A stretch of 8,507 bases of DNA from Leptolyngbyaceae cyanobacterium M65_K2018_010 (GCA_015295885.1 DVEE01000331.1:1-8507), one strand, 5' to 3'; numbered from the stretch's first letter, positions 1 through 6,025 are shown. A program made the numbers and translations. Notes: a model not told the origin generated them from the sequence alone.

Positions 1-351
1 CGGGGCGAATTGAGCCCGTTCGATCAGTTCGCGAATGTTATCCACACCCGTGTTGCTGGCGGCGTCGATTTCAATAAAGTCTAAGGCAGAGCCATTGGTG
101 ATGGCGCGGCAGGTTTCGCAGGTGCCGCAGGGGTCGGGAGTGGGGTGGTCTTGGCGCAGGCAATTCAGGGACTTGGCCAGAATGCGAGCGCTCGAAGTTT
201 TGCCCGTACCCCGAGGGCCACAAAACAGGTAGGCCGGGGCAATCCGACCCTGGTGCAGGGCATGGGTCAGGGTAGTGGCGATCGCATCTTGCCCCACCAG
301 TTGGGCAAAGGTCTGGGGGCGATACTTGTGGTGTAAGGGTTCGTAGGCCAT
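1..351 (-). CDS. dnaX: DNA polymerase III subunit gamma/tau, N-terminal part (runs off left edge)
   Basis: This encodes the ATPase subunit of the clamp loader, which loads the beta sliding clamp on DNA at the replisome. Only the first 117 residues are inside the window. Translated from the ATG at 351 on the minus strand, the protein opens MAYEPLHHKYRPQTFAQLVG, the usual DnaX/RFC-box start. The Walker A motif GPRGTGKT is at residues 45-52. Cysteines 64, 75, 78 and 81 fit the four-cysteine zinc module of bacterial DnaX, and IDAASNTGVDNIR follows at about residues 95-107. The frame is open to base 1, so the 3' end lies outside. No intein interrupts the visible part. I see no clear Shine-Dalgarno before the ATG. 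The gene is divergent from rnhA, with a dyad-rich gap between them. The family call is very secure. Confidence 0.97.
   Translation of the reverse strand, partial: MAYEPLHHKYRPQTFAQLVGQDAIATTLTHALHQGRIAPAYLFCGPRGTGKTSSARILAKSLNCLRQDHPTPDPCGTCETCRAITNGSALDFIEIDAASNTGVDNIRELIERAQFAP
278..285. repeat. HIP1 octamer GCGATCGC, first of seven copies
   Basis: The octamer occurs at 278-285, 716-723, 967-974, 2677-2684, 4345-4352, 6615-6622 and 8258-8265. Chance would give well under one copy in a window this size. HIP1 over-representation is a known signature of many cyanobacterial genomes. All seven copies lie within coding sequence; none lies in the 877-bp non-coding stretch. Confidence 0.9.
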
Positions 352-379
352 AGCACTAAGATACCCCGCCAACTCCGTA

Positions 380-421
380 ATCGGTGATCGGGATAGGGAT
401 CCCTGGCCGATGACCACCGAT
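380..421. repeat. Large imperfect inverted repeat in the dnaX-rnhA divergent gap
   Basis: ATCGGTG (380-386) pairs with CACCGAT (415-421). Directly inside, ATCGG (387-391) pairs with CCGAT (407-411), leaving a 3-nt bulge (412-414). The centre is the 10-bp palindrome AGGGATCCCT (395-404). Together they form a 42-nt near-continuous dyad starting 28 bp upstream of the dnaX ATG. In dnaX mRNA it could be a 5' UTR hairpin; in DNA it could be an operator or cruciform. The pairing is read directly from the sequence; the function is inference. Confidence 0.6.
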
Positions 422-423
422 CA

Positions 424-462
424 GCGGTAACCGCAGCGGTTTATCCTGGATTAGGATAGCCG
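424..462. repeat. Two further dyads in the dnaX-rnhA gap
   Basis: GCGGT-A-ACCGC (424-434) is a perfect dyad with a one-base centre, and GCGGT recurs at 436-440. Next to it, CGG (437-439) plus TATCC (442-446) pairs with GGATA (454-458) plus CCG (460-462), leaving a 7-nt loop at 447-453 and a small internal irregularity at 440-441/459. Two adjoining dyads could be binding sites for a regulator serving both divergent genes, or RNA hairpins. Nothing identifies a known regulator. Confidence 0.5.
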
Positions 463-490
463 CGAACATCTGAACCATAGATTATTCAAC

Positions 491-508
491 CCTGGGGGTT
501 AAACCAGG
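491..508 (+). repeat. Short hairpin just upstream of rnhA
   Basis: CCTGG (491-495) and CCAGG (504-508) enclose an 8-nt loop, 20 bases before the rnhA ATG. It would lie in the rnhA 5' UTR, immediately before the GAGG-type ribosome binding site. The stem is only 5 bp, so it could be chance. Confidence 0.35.
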
Positions 509-528
509 ATGCGTTAAAGAGGGAGCCC

Positions 529-1020
529 ATGGCCATGCCTATCATCCAGCAAATTTATACGGACGGAGCCTGCTCCGGCAACCCCGGCCCCGGTGGCTGG
601 GGAACGGTGCTTTATTTGGCCGATGGTCGCGTCCATGAAATGGGGGGCGGTGAAGCTAGAACTACGAATAATCGCATGGAGATGCAGGCGGCGATTGCCG
701 GTTTGACCTGCCTGCGCGATCGCCACCAAACGGAGCCCGTCACCATCTACACCGACAGCGAGTACGTGCTGAAAGGCATTACCCAGTGGATTGCCGGCTG
801 GAAACGACGGGGTTGGGTCAACTCGGCCAAAAAACCGGTGCTCAACCGCGAACTCTGGGAAATTCTGGACGCCCTGACCACGGACCTAAACCAAACCCTA
901 GATCGCCCCCTGCAGTGGGTTTATGTGCGAGGTCACTCAGGCAACGCGGGGAACGAGCGTTGCGATGCGATCGCCAGAGCCTTTGCCACCGGCCAGCCCA
1001 TCCACCTCGAGACCTGCTAG
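529..1020 (+). CDS. rnhA: Ribonuclease HI
   Basis: This endonuclease cuts the RNA strand of RNA-DNA hybrids, removing R-loops and replication primer RNA in the cytoplasm. The 163-residue product has the whole RNase HI fold: IYTDGACSGNPGPGGWG near the N terminus, TTNNRMEMQAAI, IYTDSEYVLKGI, WVYVRGHSGNAGNERCDAIA. The four acidic catalytic residues expected from the E. coli enzyme are present as D12, E51, D76 and D146, and the active-site-flap histidine is H136. The basic segment WKRRGWVNSAKKPVLN (91-106) corresponds to the substrate-binding handle region. The length is close to the usual 155 or so. The ATG at 529 follows AGAGGGAG (518-525), which supports this start; ATG 535 is an alternative two codons in. 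It is transcribed away from dnaX and shows nothing odd. Confidence 0.97.
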   Translation: MAMPIIQQIYTDGACSGNPGPGGWGTVLYLADGRVHEMGGGEARTTNNRMEMQAAIAGLTCLRDRHQTEPVTIYTDSEYVLKGITQWIAGWKRRGWVNSAKKPVLNRELWEILDALTTDLNQTLDRPLQWVYVRGHSGNAGNERCDAIARAFATGQPIHLETC

Positions 1021-1085
1021 GCGGATCCAGCCCGATCAAGCGGGCGGACGGAGGGATTCCTGTTAGACCGTCTCAGGCTCCTTTC

Positions 1086-1098
1086 ATACTATTTATAT
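1086..1098 (+). promoter_or_regulatory. AT-rich island, possible gshA promoter -10 region
   Basis: The 176-bp gap between rnhA and gshA is GC-rich apart from this T/A run (CATACTATTTATA), about 100 bp upstream of gshA. CATACT (1086-1091) is a 4/6 match to a -10 hexamer, but no convincing -35 lies 16-18 bp upstream. This is a guess at promoter placement only. Confidence 0.2.
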
Positions 1099-1186
1099 AT
1101 AGAGTAATCAGGCGCTCGGTAAGGTCAGGGGCCAGGGCGCTCAAAGGCTGTGATTGACCCTGTTGTTGACACCACTCCCTAGTGCT

Positions 1187-1191
1187 GAGGA
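1187..1191 (+). promoter_or_regulatory. Ribosome binding site that decides the gshA start
   Basis: GAGGA lies 5 bases before the GTG at 1197, a good Shine-Dalgarno spacing. The upstream in-frame GTG at 1182 would put this motif inside the coding sequence, so 1197 is preferred. Confidence 0.6.
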
Positions 1192-1196
1192 CTACT

Positions 1197-2348
1197 GTGC
1201 TGCTATCCAAAGGGTTTGAAGTTGAAATGTACACCGGCACGCCAAGCGGTGAGATTGTTGGCCTATCGGATCGGATTGTCGCCGATTTGAACGGATTTGT
1301 CCGGGAACCGGATAGCCGCAACGTAGAGTACACGACCCCTCCCCTCTGCCAGTACGAAAAGTTGCTCTGCGAACTGGTTCGGCCTCGCCACGAACTGCGC
1401 CAATACCTGAAGGGCCTGGGGAATTACACCCTGGTACCGGGGAGTACCCTAGCCCTGGAGCCTACCGACCGTTTCCTTCGATCCGACCCTGGCAACCCTT
1501 ACCACACCTATATTGAAAAGACCTACGGTACAGCCGTGGTCACCGCCAGCGTACACATCAACATCGGACTATCCGACCCTGAAACCCTGATGCGGGCCTG
1601 CCGTTTGGTGCGGGTAGAAGCTCCCTTATACTTGGCCCTGACCGCTTCCTCGCCCTTTTTGCAGGGCCAATTCACCGGCTATCACTCCACCCGTTGGCAA
1701 GTATTTCCAAAAACCCCAGCCTACGTCCCGCTATTCGAGAGCCACGCCCACCACATCGACTGGATGGAACAGCAACTGGCCAGCGGTGCCATGCAAAATG
1801 TGCGGCATCTGTGGTCGGCGGTTAGACCCAACGGCGATCGGCGCCCCTACAATCTGAACCGTCTAGAGTTGCGCATTTGTGATTTGATCAGCGATCCGAT
1901 TGCCCTGCTGGCCGTCACTGCTTTGTTAGAAGCCCGCCTGCTTCAGTTAATGGCCAATCCCCAGCTCGACCCCTTAGTGAGCAGCACCTTTCCCCAGGCC
2001 ACCCGCAACCACGACCTGGTTCAGCTCAGCGATGCCAATGAAAAGGCCGTGGCCCAGCACAGCCTAGAAGCGGAACTGCGCCATTGGCAAGATGGTTGTC
2101 CCCTGGGGGCTAGGGAGTGGATTGAACAGCTTTACGATGAAGTTTGGCCGGTGGCTAAAAGCCATGGCATCAGCTGTTTTCTGAGCCCACTGAAAAAAAT
2201 CCTGCGGGAGGGCAACGAAGCCCAACGATGGCAACGGCAGTATGAGGCGGGGGCATCAGTGCAACAGGTGCTGATTGGGGCGATTCAAACCGTAGAGGCT
2301 CAAGAAGATCGGTTGGCCCAAGACCTTTGCGAACCCTGTGCCGCTTAA
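1197..2348 (+). CDS. gshA: Glutamate-cysteine ligase, cyanobacterial type
   Basis: This enzyme makes gamma-glutamylcysteine from glutamate, cysteine and ATP, the first step of glutathione synthesis. From the GTG at 1197 the product has 383 residues and opens MLLSKGFEVEMYTG, a start typical of cyanobacterial GshA. The in-frame GTG at 1182 would add five residues but lacks a ribosome binding site. Visible family blocks are EPDSRNVEYTT (37-47), GSTLAL (82-87), TASVHINIGL (116-125) and NLNRLELRICD (about 219-229). They fit the glutamate-cysteine ligase fold used by cyanobacteria and plants rather than the E. coli class. The length is as expected and no key block is missing. It sits alone, 176 bp after rnhA and 210 bp before trmL, and the glutathione synthetase gene is not in view. 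No intrinsic terminator is evident downstream. The enzyme class is secure. Confidence 0.95.
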   Translation: MLLSKGFEVEMYTGTPSGEIVGLSDRIVADLNGFVREPDSRNVEYTTPPLCQYEKLLCELVRPRHELRQYLKGLGNYTLVPGSTLALEPTDRFLRSDPGNPYHTYIEKTYGTAVVTASVHINIGLSDPETLMRACRLVRVEAPLYLALTASSPFLQGQFTGYHSTRWQVFPKTPAYVPLFESHAHHIDWMEQQLASGAMQNVRHLWSAVRPNGDRRPYNLNRLELRICDLISDPIALLAVTALLEARLLQLMANPQLDPLVSSTFPQATRNHDLVQLSDANEKAVAQHSLEAELRHWQDGCPLGAREWIEQLYDEVWPVAKSHGISCFLSPLKKILREGNEAQRWQRQYEAGASVQQVLIGAIQTVEAQEDRLAQDLCEPCAA

Positions 2349-2465
2349 AGGGCAAACTCCCAACTCCCTCTGCCATCCCTGATGAGCTTTTCCAATAGCC
2401 TGGGTCAGAGATCTCTATCAGCCGCTCGGATCGATAGCCTGGCCCGTTCAGCCCACCCAACGGGG

Positions 2466-2471
2466 TAAAAT
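2466..2471 (+). promoter_or_regulatory. Possible -10 element for trmL
   Basis: TAAAAT matches the -10 consensus at 5 of 6 bases, 87 bp upstream of the chosen trmL ATG. No good -35 is visible at 16-18 bp. A perfect TTGACA at 2503-2508 and TCTAAT at 2534-2539 also lie here, but they are 25 bp apart, too far for a standard promoter. The region is AT-richer than its surroundings, so promoter placement here is plausible but unresolved. Confidence 0.25.
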
Positions 2472-2558
2472 CCCTGAAAGGATTAACATTTTCTATAGGT
2501 GCTTGACAATAGTCCCAACTCATGGATGCACCCTCTAATTCCGCCTTCAAATCACCCC

Positions 2559-3035
2559 ATGCCGCAAGTCGTTCTAGTAAATCCTCAAATTCCGCCAAAT
2601 ACAGGCAATATTGCTCGAACCTGCGCAGCTACCCATACGCCTCTCCATCTGGTGGGGCCTTTGGGCTTTGAGTTGAGCGATCGCTACCTCAAACGAGCGG
2701 GCTTGGATTACTGGCCCCAGGTGGATTTAACCCTCCATGCAGACTGGTCAGCCTTTGAACAGCGGCGGCAACAACTAGGGGGCAGAACCATCGGCTTTAG
2801 CACCTCTGGGCGATGTAGTTATGCGGACTGGGATTATCGCCAGGATGATTGGTTGCTGTTCGGCAGTGAAACCGATGGCTTACCCCCGTCGGTTCTCAGT
2901 ACCTGTGACCAAACCGTTTACATCCCTATGGATCGAACCCTGGTGAGGAGTCTTAATCTTTCAGCCAGTGCGGCCATCGGGTTATACGAGGCCCTACGTC
3001 AGCTCCAGTGGGCTTGTTCGCCCCCTCCCCCCTAA
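2559..3035 (+). CDS. trmL: tRNA (cytidine/uridine-34 2'-O)-methyltransferase, SpoU/SPOUT family
   Basis: TrmL uses S-adenosylmethionine to methylate the ribose of the wobble nucleotide, in E. coli on tRNA-Leu(CAA) and (UAA). The 158-residue product from ATG 2559 is almost the size of E. coli TrmL. It starts MPQVVLVNPQIPPNTGNIAR, the family N-terminal motif with the conserved N, P and TGNI residues. The two C-terminal SPOUT knot motifs are present: LLFGSETDGLP (about 99-109) and IPMDRTLVRSLNLSASAAI (122-140, with SLNLS at 131-135), which form the cofactor pocket. The frame also opens upstream from GTG 2499 and ATG 2526. Those would add unaligned residues before the conserved start, so 2559 is chosen, although no clear Shine-Dalgarno precedes it. 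The C terminus ends in a short proline run. Family assignment is secure; exact tRNA substrates in this organism are inferred. Confidence 0.94.
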   Translation: MPQVVLVNPQIPPNTGNIARTCAATHTPLHLVGPLGFELSDRYLKRAGLDYWPQVDLTLHADWSAFEQRRQQLGGRTIGFSTSGRCSYADWDYRQDDWLLFGSETDGLPPSVLSTCDQTVYIPMDRTLVRSLNLSASAAIGLYEALRQLQWACSPPPP

Positions 3036-3200
3036 GCCAGTCGGCTCGGGCGGCGAGTGAACCCCAAGGAGCAGCATCCGCCTGAGGTTTATCTTTATTT
3101 GGTCATTGAGCGAGATTGTGGCGGGCAGCCAGGTATTTGCGGCCGCCTATCTGCTCAAGCAGGGGCCCTGAGGTACCAGCCCCAGGGTAAAACCAGAACC

Positions 3201-3227
3201 CCCGATCTGCCCGCAGCTCCGATCGGG
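3201..3227. repeat. 7-bp perfect inverted repeat downstream of trmL
   Basis: CCCGATC (3201-3207) and GATCGGG (3221-3227) enclose a 13-nt loop. No T-run follows on either strand, so it is not an obvious intrinsic terminator, though it could stabilise the trmL mRNA 3' end. It lies 165 bp after the trmL stop. Confidence 0.35.
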
Positions 3228-3365
3228 TCGAGCCAAACAGGTAGGGTTAGGCCGCTGATGGATGGCTAGCTACCGGTGACTGGCCAACCAAGCGGGTAGT
3301 TCAGCCTACAGATGATGGCGGCCAATCCCCATGGGCCAGACCTAAACGCCTGGCGAAAGTGGCCT

Positions 3366-3394
3366 TTGATACAAAAAATAGTTCGCAAGATAAG
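3366..3394 (+). promoter_or_regulatory. Sigma70-like promoter candidate
   Basis: TTGATA (3366-3371, 5/6 match to -35) and GATAAG (3389-3394, 4/6 match to -10) are separated by exactly 17 bp, in an AT-rich pocket within GC-rich sequence. The start of transcription would be near 3401. This could feed either a short RNA ending at the hairpin at 3475-3505 or a long leader of the M23 gene. Confidence 0.4.
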
Positions 3395-3400
3395 AAATTT

Positions 3401-3505
3401 ATATCCAAACGGCCGCTTGCGGCGAAGCAGGGGTAAGAAAAGCGAGATGGAGCACTTAAATTCAGTCCCTAAATACCCTGAAGTTCCAGTTATTCAGGGT
3501 GTTTT
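3401..3505 (+). ncRNA. Candidate small RNA of about 105 nt
   Basis: This is an inferred transcript from the promoter-like pair at 3366-3394 to the terminator-like hairpin at 3475-3505. Its 5' part can form a GC-rich hairpin, GCCG-CTTG-CGGC (3412-3423). A mostly single-stranded purine-rich middle follows, containing AGGGG (3429-3433) and CCCT (3467-3470), then the 8-bp terminal stem. I do not recognise it as Yfr1, Yfr2, 6S or another known cyanobacterial RNA. It may instead be part of a leader or chance; no expression evidence is available. Confidence 0.3.
3475..3505 (+). terminator. Terminator-like hairpin with T-run
   Basis: ACCCTGAA (3475-3482) pairs perfectly with TTCAGGGT (3493-3500) around a 10-nt loop and is followed by GTTTT (3501-3505). 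The stem has four G-C pairs. The T-run is short, so efficiency is uncertain. It points rightwards and would end transcription before the M23 leader. Confidence 0.45.
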
Positions 3506-3540
3506 ATCCGATCGGGGTAGGTTCTCGGTAGAGGCATGGT

Positions 3541-3565
3541 GCCCCCCTAATCGCCCCCCTCAATC
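3541..3565 (+). repeat. C-rich imperfect tandem repeat
   Basis: GCCCCCCTAATC (3541-3552) is followed directly by GCCCCCCTCAATC (3553-3565), two near-identical units differing by one inserted base. It is a short low-complexity tract in non-coding DNA, with no function visible. Confidence 0.5.
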
Positions 3566-3672
3566 TCCTGATCAGCCCAGCCGACCACTCTTGCCAAATC
3601 TATTTTTGTAGGGTTAAAGGTATATGTTGTGTTCGCTGGGGTTGGTTTTTTCTACCCTGAACCCTCTGTGGG

Positions 3673-3730
3673 TTAGGCAACACGGTTCCAAGGCATTGAT
3701 TTTTAGGCTTAGCCATGTAAGCTTGCCTAA
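3673..3730 (+). promoter_or_regulatory. Mutually exclusive RNA pairings in the leader of the M23 peptidase gene
   Basis: TTAGGCAA (3673-3680) is perfectly complementary to TTGCCTAA (3723-3730). The same 3' arm can pair instead with TTAGG (3703-3707), extended by CTTA/TAAG (3708-3711 with 3718-3721) around a 6-nt loop. One 3' arm thus has two competing 5' arms, as in riboswitches or attenuators. A further hairpin, AGGTA-TTGT-TACCT (3743-3756), follows. I cannot match this to a known riboswitch consensus, and the conserved parts of the c-di-AMP (ydaO) class are not recognisable. Function is inference. Confidence 0.35.
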
Positions 3731-3826
3731 GTGCTAACAGCAAGGTATTGTTACCTAGCTATGACTGGTTCCATAGTTCCACTACTGTTCTACGGGTTTG
3801 AGTTTTGCCAGTAACTAGGGGTTAAA

Positions 3827-3860
3827 CATCAATGCGGGCCTTGGGTTTGAGCTATTGATG
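3827..3860 (+). repeat. Dyad in the M23 gene leader
   Basis: CATCAAT (3827-3833) pairs with ATTGATG (3854-3860) around 20 nt. GGGC (3836-3839), inside the loop, could alternatively pair with GCCC (3860-3863), which would open the dyad. A direct repeat GGGTTTGAG at 3794-3802 and 3843-3851 overlaps the area. All of this lies 50-120 nt before the start codon at 3913. Confidence 0.35.
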
Positions 3861-3899
3861 CCCTGAGTGGAAAGGTTCAATCGTTGAGCATTGGTTTAC

Positions 3900-3906
3900 A
3901 GGAGGT
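3900..3906 (+). promoter_or_regulatory. Full-length Shine-Dalgarno fixing a TTG start
   Basis: AGGAGGT is a full match to the anti-Shine-Dalgarno, 6 bases before the TTG at 3913. It justifies that non-ATG start for the M23 peptidase. It is by far the strongest ribosome binding site in the window; most neighbouring genes have weak or none. Confidence 0.8.
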
Positions 3907-3912
3907 CGTTCC

Positions 3913-5955
3913 TTGAAACGCGTATTTCGAAAAAAGCCTTTGGCTGTAGCTCCTTTGCAGGACTATTCTGCTGAGCCGCTAGGTATGTCAGGCGTTTTTC
4001 GCCCCCAGGTCAACGCTCCGGTCACCATGCTGGGCCTTGCTCTTTCTCTAGGAGCTTCAGCGTCCCTGGTATCGATCCCAGAAATGGCCCTTGCGGCTGA
4101 GGGATCCTCGGTCCTGGTGTTGCCTGCTATCGACCGAGAGGCCCAAAGCGGTGGTTCCCCTCTGCCGTCCAGCCCAGTCTCGGAGTCCACCACGGCCTAC
4201 TACACCGTGGCTGAAGGTGATAGCCTGTGGCAGATTGCCACCGAGCATGAGGCCGATGTAGACACCCTAAAGGCAGTCAATGGCCTGTCCAGTGACGAGG
4301 TGCTGCAGGTTGGCCAGGTGCTGCGGGTTCCTAATGGTGACTCAGCGATCGCAACCGTCAAGGACAATGGTTCTCAATCTTTAGCAAAAGCAAAATCTAT
4401 CCTAGGCGGGGTGGGTGGAGAGATTCCAGCCCTGATGCCTCACCCCTCAGCGGTTGCTGTGCTTTCTGTAGATCAGTTAGAGAAAGGTCTGGCGGGCCTG
4501 GATTCAGACCTATCTAGCCTCGAACCGGACGCTCCGATGGTCGAGGCTGAAGAGGGGGAAGAAATTCCTGAGCTGCAAGCCGACGAAGACTTAGATGAGA
4601 CGGCCAGAGTGGGGCGACAACTGCAGGCCAGGGTAACGGAGCCTGCTACCCCATCGGTTGCCCTAGAAGCGCGGGAGAGTTGGCAGGACTCCGCGGTTCA
4701 CCTGGCTTTGGCCAAATCTGCTGAGACGGCCCAGGCAGCGGTTGAGCCGACTCAATCCGTGGCCACTGCTTTGCCGGATAGTCTGCCTCTGAACAATCAG
4801 CCCAAGCCCAGCCTAAGCGCAGCATCTAGCTCAGCCGGTACGAATTCCAGGGGCACTGCCCCTCGGGCCGGTCAGCCCACTGCTGAGCCTGTCACTTCGG
4901 GTTCTACTCCGGTGGTGGCAGACCGCGGTCCCTCCCTAGGGATAGACCCGGCGGCAGCGACTGCTCAGATTGCTAGCGTTGGTGCCACTCAGGCCGCCAC
5001 ATCCGCCGCTCCAGTCAGTCGGGAGCAGGTGATCCAGCAACACTTGGCCCGAATTCGTGATGCTAACAGTGCGGCCATTGACCGAGAGGCCTTGAATGCC
5101 CGCATTCGCCAGGCCCGAGAAGAGTTGCAACTAGCCCGTACCCTACCCGCTGAACCGGTAACTCAATCCACAGCTAGGGCTCTGACTGCTGGCGATGCCG
5201 CCAGGACTAACTCGGAGAGTGCTACACCCCAGTCCCTAGCGGCCCTGCCCGCTGCGGTGATCGCCCCTGCCAGTGCTAAGGAAGGATCCCTGCAAAGTCA
5301 GACTTGGACGGTCACTGACGTAGCGACTACCGAGGTCGAGGCAGAACCTATGGCCCGGGTAGACTTATCTTCCATGGCCAATAGCACCGATGGAGAGCTT
5401 CAGGCTCGGGCGGATTTGCCTGGGGCCAGGGGCGGTGGGGAACTTTTGGCCGCGGCTCCCCTGGGGCCGGAAGCCTATCGACCTTTCCCAGATGCGCCTA
5501 CGGGACAAATGGTATCTCCTAATATGCCGATGTTGCCCGGGGCAGACCAGTTTTTGCCGGCAGCTCCTAATCGCTTTAACGGCTATGTTTGGCCTACCCG
5601 AGGCACTTTAACCTCCGGTTATGGCTGGCGTTGGGGCCGGATGCATCGTGGCGTCGATATCGCCGGACCAGTGGGGACTCCCATTGTGGCAGCGGCCAGT
5701 GGGGTCGTGGTTCGCTCAGGCTGGAACTCTGGCGGTTACGGTAATCTGGTTGACATTCGCCACGCGGATGGAAGCATGACTCGCTACGCCCATAATAATC
5801 GTCTGTTAGTGCGCGAGGGTCAGCAGGTAGCTCAGGGTCAGCAAATTGCTGAGATGGGCAGCACTGGCTTTAGCACTGGGCCTCACCTGCATTTTGAGAT
5901 TCACCTTCCCAATAGCGGTACGGTGAACCCCATGGCCTTCTTACCGAGCCGTTAG
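3913..5955 (+). CDS. Secreted LysM and M23 (LytM-type) cell-wall metallopeptidase
   Basis: This is predicted to be a zinc endopeptidase cutting peptidoglycan cross-bridges, or a LytM factor assisting amidases, outside the cytoplasmic membrane. The product has 680 residues. It has a basic N terminus (KRVFRKK), a hydrophobic stretch at about 36-55 and a plausible signal cleavage after A-L-A (residues 59-61). One LysM glycan-binding domain follows at about 96-140 (YYTVAEGDSLWQIA to LQVGQVLRVP). A long Ala/Pro/Ser-rich, probably disordered linker (about 150-550) includes one charged helix-forming stretch (about 369-411). The C-terminal M23 domain starts at about 560 (VWPTRGTLTSGYGWRWG). Zinc ligands H578, D582 and H660 and catalytic histidines H627 and H658 (HLHFE) are all present, so it should be active. 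The TTG start is set by AGGAGGT 6 bases upstream. A structured leader precedes it and hairpins follow the stop. The family is secure; the specific biological role is not. Confidence 0.94.
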   Translation: MKRVFRKKPLAVAPLQDYSAEPLGMSGVFRPQVNAPVTMLGLALSLGASASLVSIPEMALAAEGSSVLVLPAIDREAQSGGSPLPSSPVSESTTAYYTVAEGDSLWQIATEHEADVDTLKAVNGLSSDEVLQVGQVLRVPNGDSAIATVKDNGSQSLAKAKSILGGVGGEIPALMPHPSAVAVLSVDQLEKGLAGLDSDLSSLEPDAPMVEAEEGEEIPELQADEDLDETARVGRQLQARVTEPATPSVALEARESWQDSAVHLALAKSAETAQAAVEPTQSVATALPDSLPLNNQPKPSLSAASSSAGTNSRGTAPRAGQPTAEPVTSGSTPVVADRGPSLGIDPAAATAQIASVGATQAATSAAPVSREQVIQQHLARIRDANSAAIDREALNARIRQAREELQLARTLPAEPVTQSTARALTAGDAARTNSESATPQSLAALPAAVIAPASAKEGSLQSQTWTVTDVATTEVEAEPMARVDLSSMANSTDGELQARADLPGARGGGELLAAAPLGPEAYRPFPDAPTGQMVSPNMPMLPGADQFLPAAPNRFNGYVWPTRGTLTSGYGWRWGRMHRGVDIAGPVGTPIVAAASGVVVRSGWNSGGYGNLVDIRHADGSMTRYAHNNRLLVREGQQVAQGQQIAEMGSTGFSTGPHLHFEIHLPNSGTVNPMAFLPSR

Positions 5956-5961
5956 ACTGAT

Positions 5962-5985
5962 CCCAGGTTTAGGGTTAATCCTGGG
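5962..5985 (+). terminator. First hairpin after the M23 peptidase gene
   Basis: CCCAGG (5962-5967) pairs with CCTGGG (5980-5985), six bases after the stop codon. Inside, TTA (5969-5971) can pair with TAA-side bases 5976-5978 below a GGGT loop. There is no T-run, so it is more likely a 3' stabilising hairpin or part of a composite terminator with the next one. Confidence 0.4.
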
Positions 5986-5990
5986 CTCCC

Positions 5991-6025
5991 AGAGCAGGTT
6001 AGTCAGTCGGCTGGCCTGCTCTTTA
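5991..6025 (+). terminator. Probable terminator of the M23 peptidase gene
   Basis: AGAGCAGG (5991-5998) pairs perfectly with CCTGCTCT (6015-6022). TCAG-TCGG-CTGG (6003-6014) stacks inside as an extra stem, leaving a 4-nt bulge. The downstream arm ends in a short T-run (6022-6025). The long stable stem immediately after a stop codon fits a terminator, though the T-tract is weak. Confidence 0.55.

Larger units (their letters stand above)
3036..3912. other. 877-bp stretch without a convincing gene
   Basis: Two open frames exist (3057-3269 and 3312-3611), but neither has a ribosome binding site, a recognisable domain or natural-looking composition. The stretch has no HIP1 octamer, although seven occur in the rest of the window. 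It does hold several non-coding signals, listed separately: a 7-bp inverted repeat, a promoter-like pair followed by a hairpin and T-run, a C-rich tandem repeat, competing pairings around 3673-3730, and a dyad before the M23 gene. At least the right-hand part is probably a leader of the M23 peptidase gene. Confidence 0.6.

Noticed and set aside
1166..1171. Perfect TTGACA as a -35 for gshA
   Set aside because: No acceptable -10 lies 16-18 bp downstream, and the distance to the GTG start would leave almost no leader.
2503..2539. TTGACA with TCTAAT as the trmL promoter
   Set aside because: Spacing is 25 bp, too long for a standard sigma70 promoter.
3057..3269. 70-codon open frame after trmL
   Set aside because: GTG start without a ribosome binding site, no recognisable domain, and a composition that looks like random translation of GC-rich DNA.
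3312..3611. 99-codon open frame in the non-coding stretch
   Set aside because: No ribosome binding site. Its translation is a mix of basic and proline-rich segments with no family resemblance, and it runs through the promoter-like pair, the hairpin and the C-rich tandem repeat.
3620..3912. Clear ydaO (c-di-AMP) riboswitch
   Set aside because: The genomic context fits, but the conserved GGGGAACC-like and GGGGUGAAUC-like segments are not recognisable by eye. It is kept only as a testable idea.
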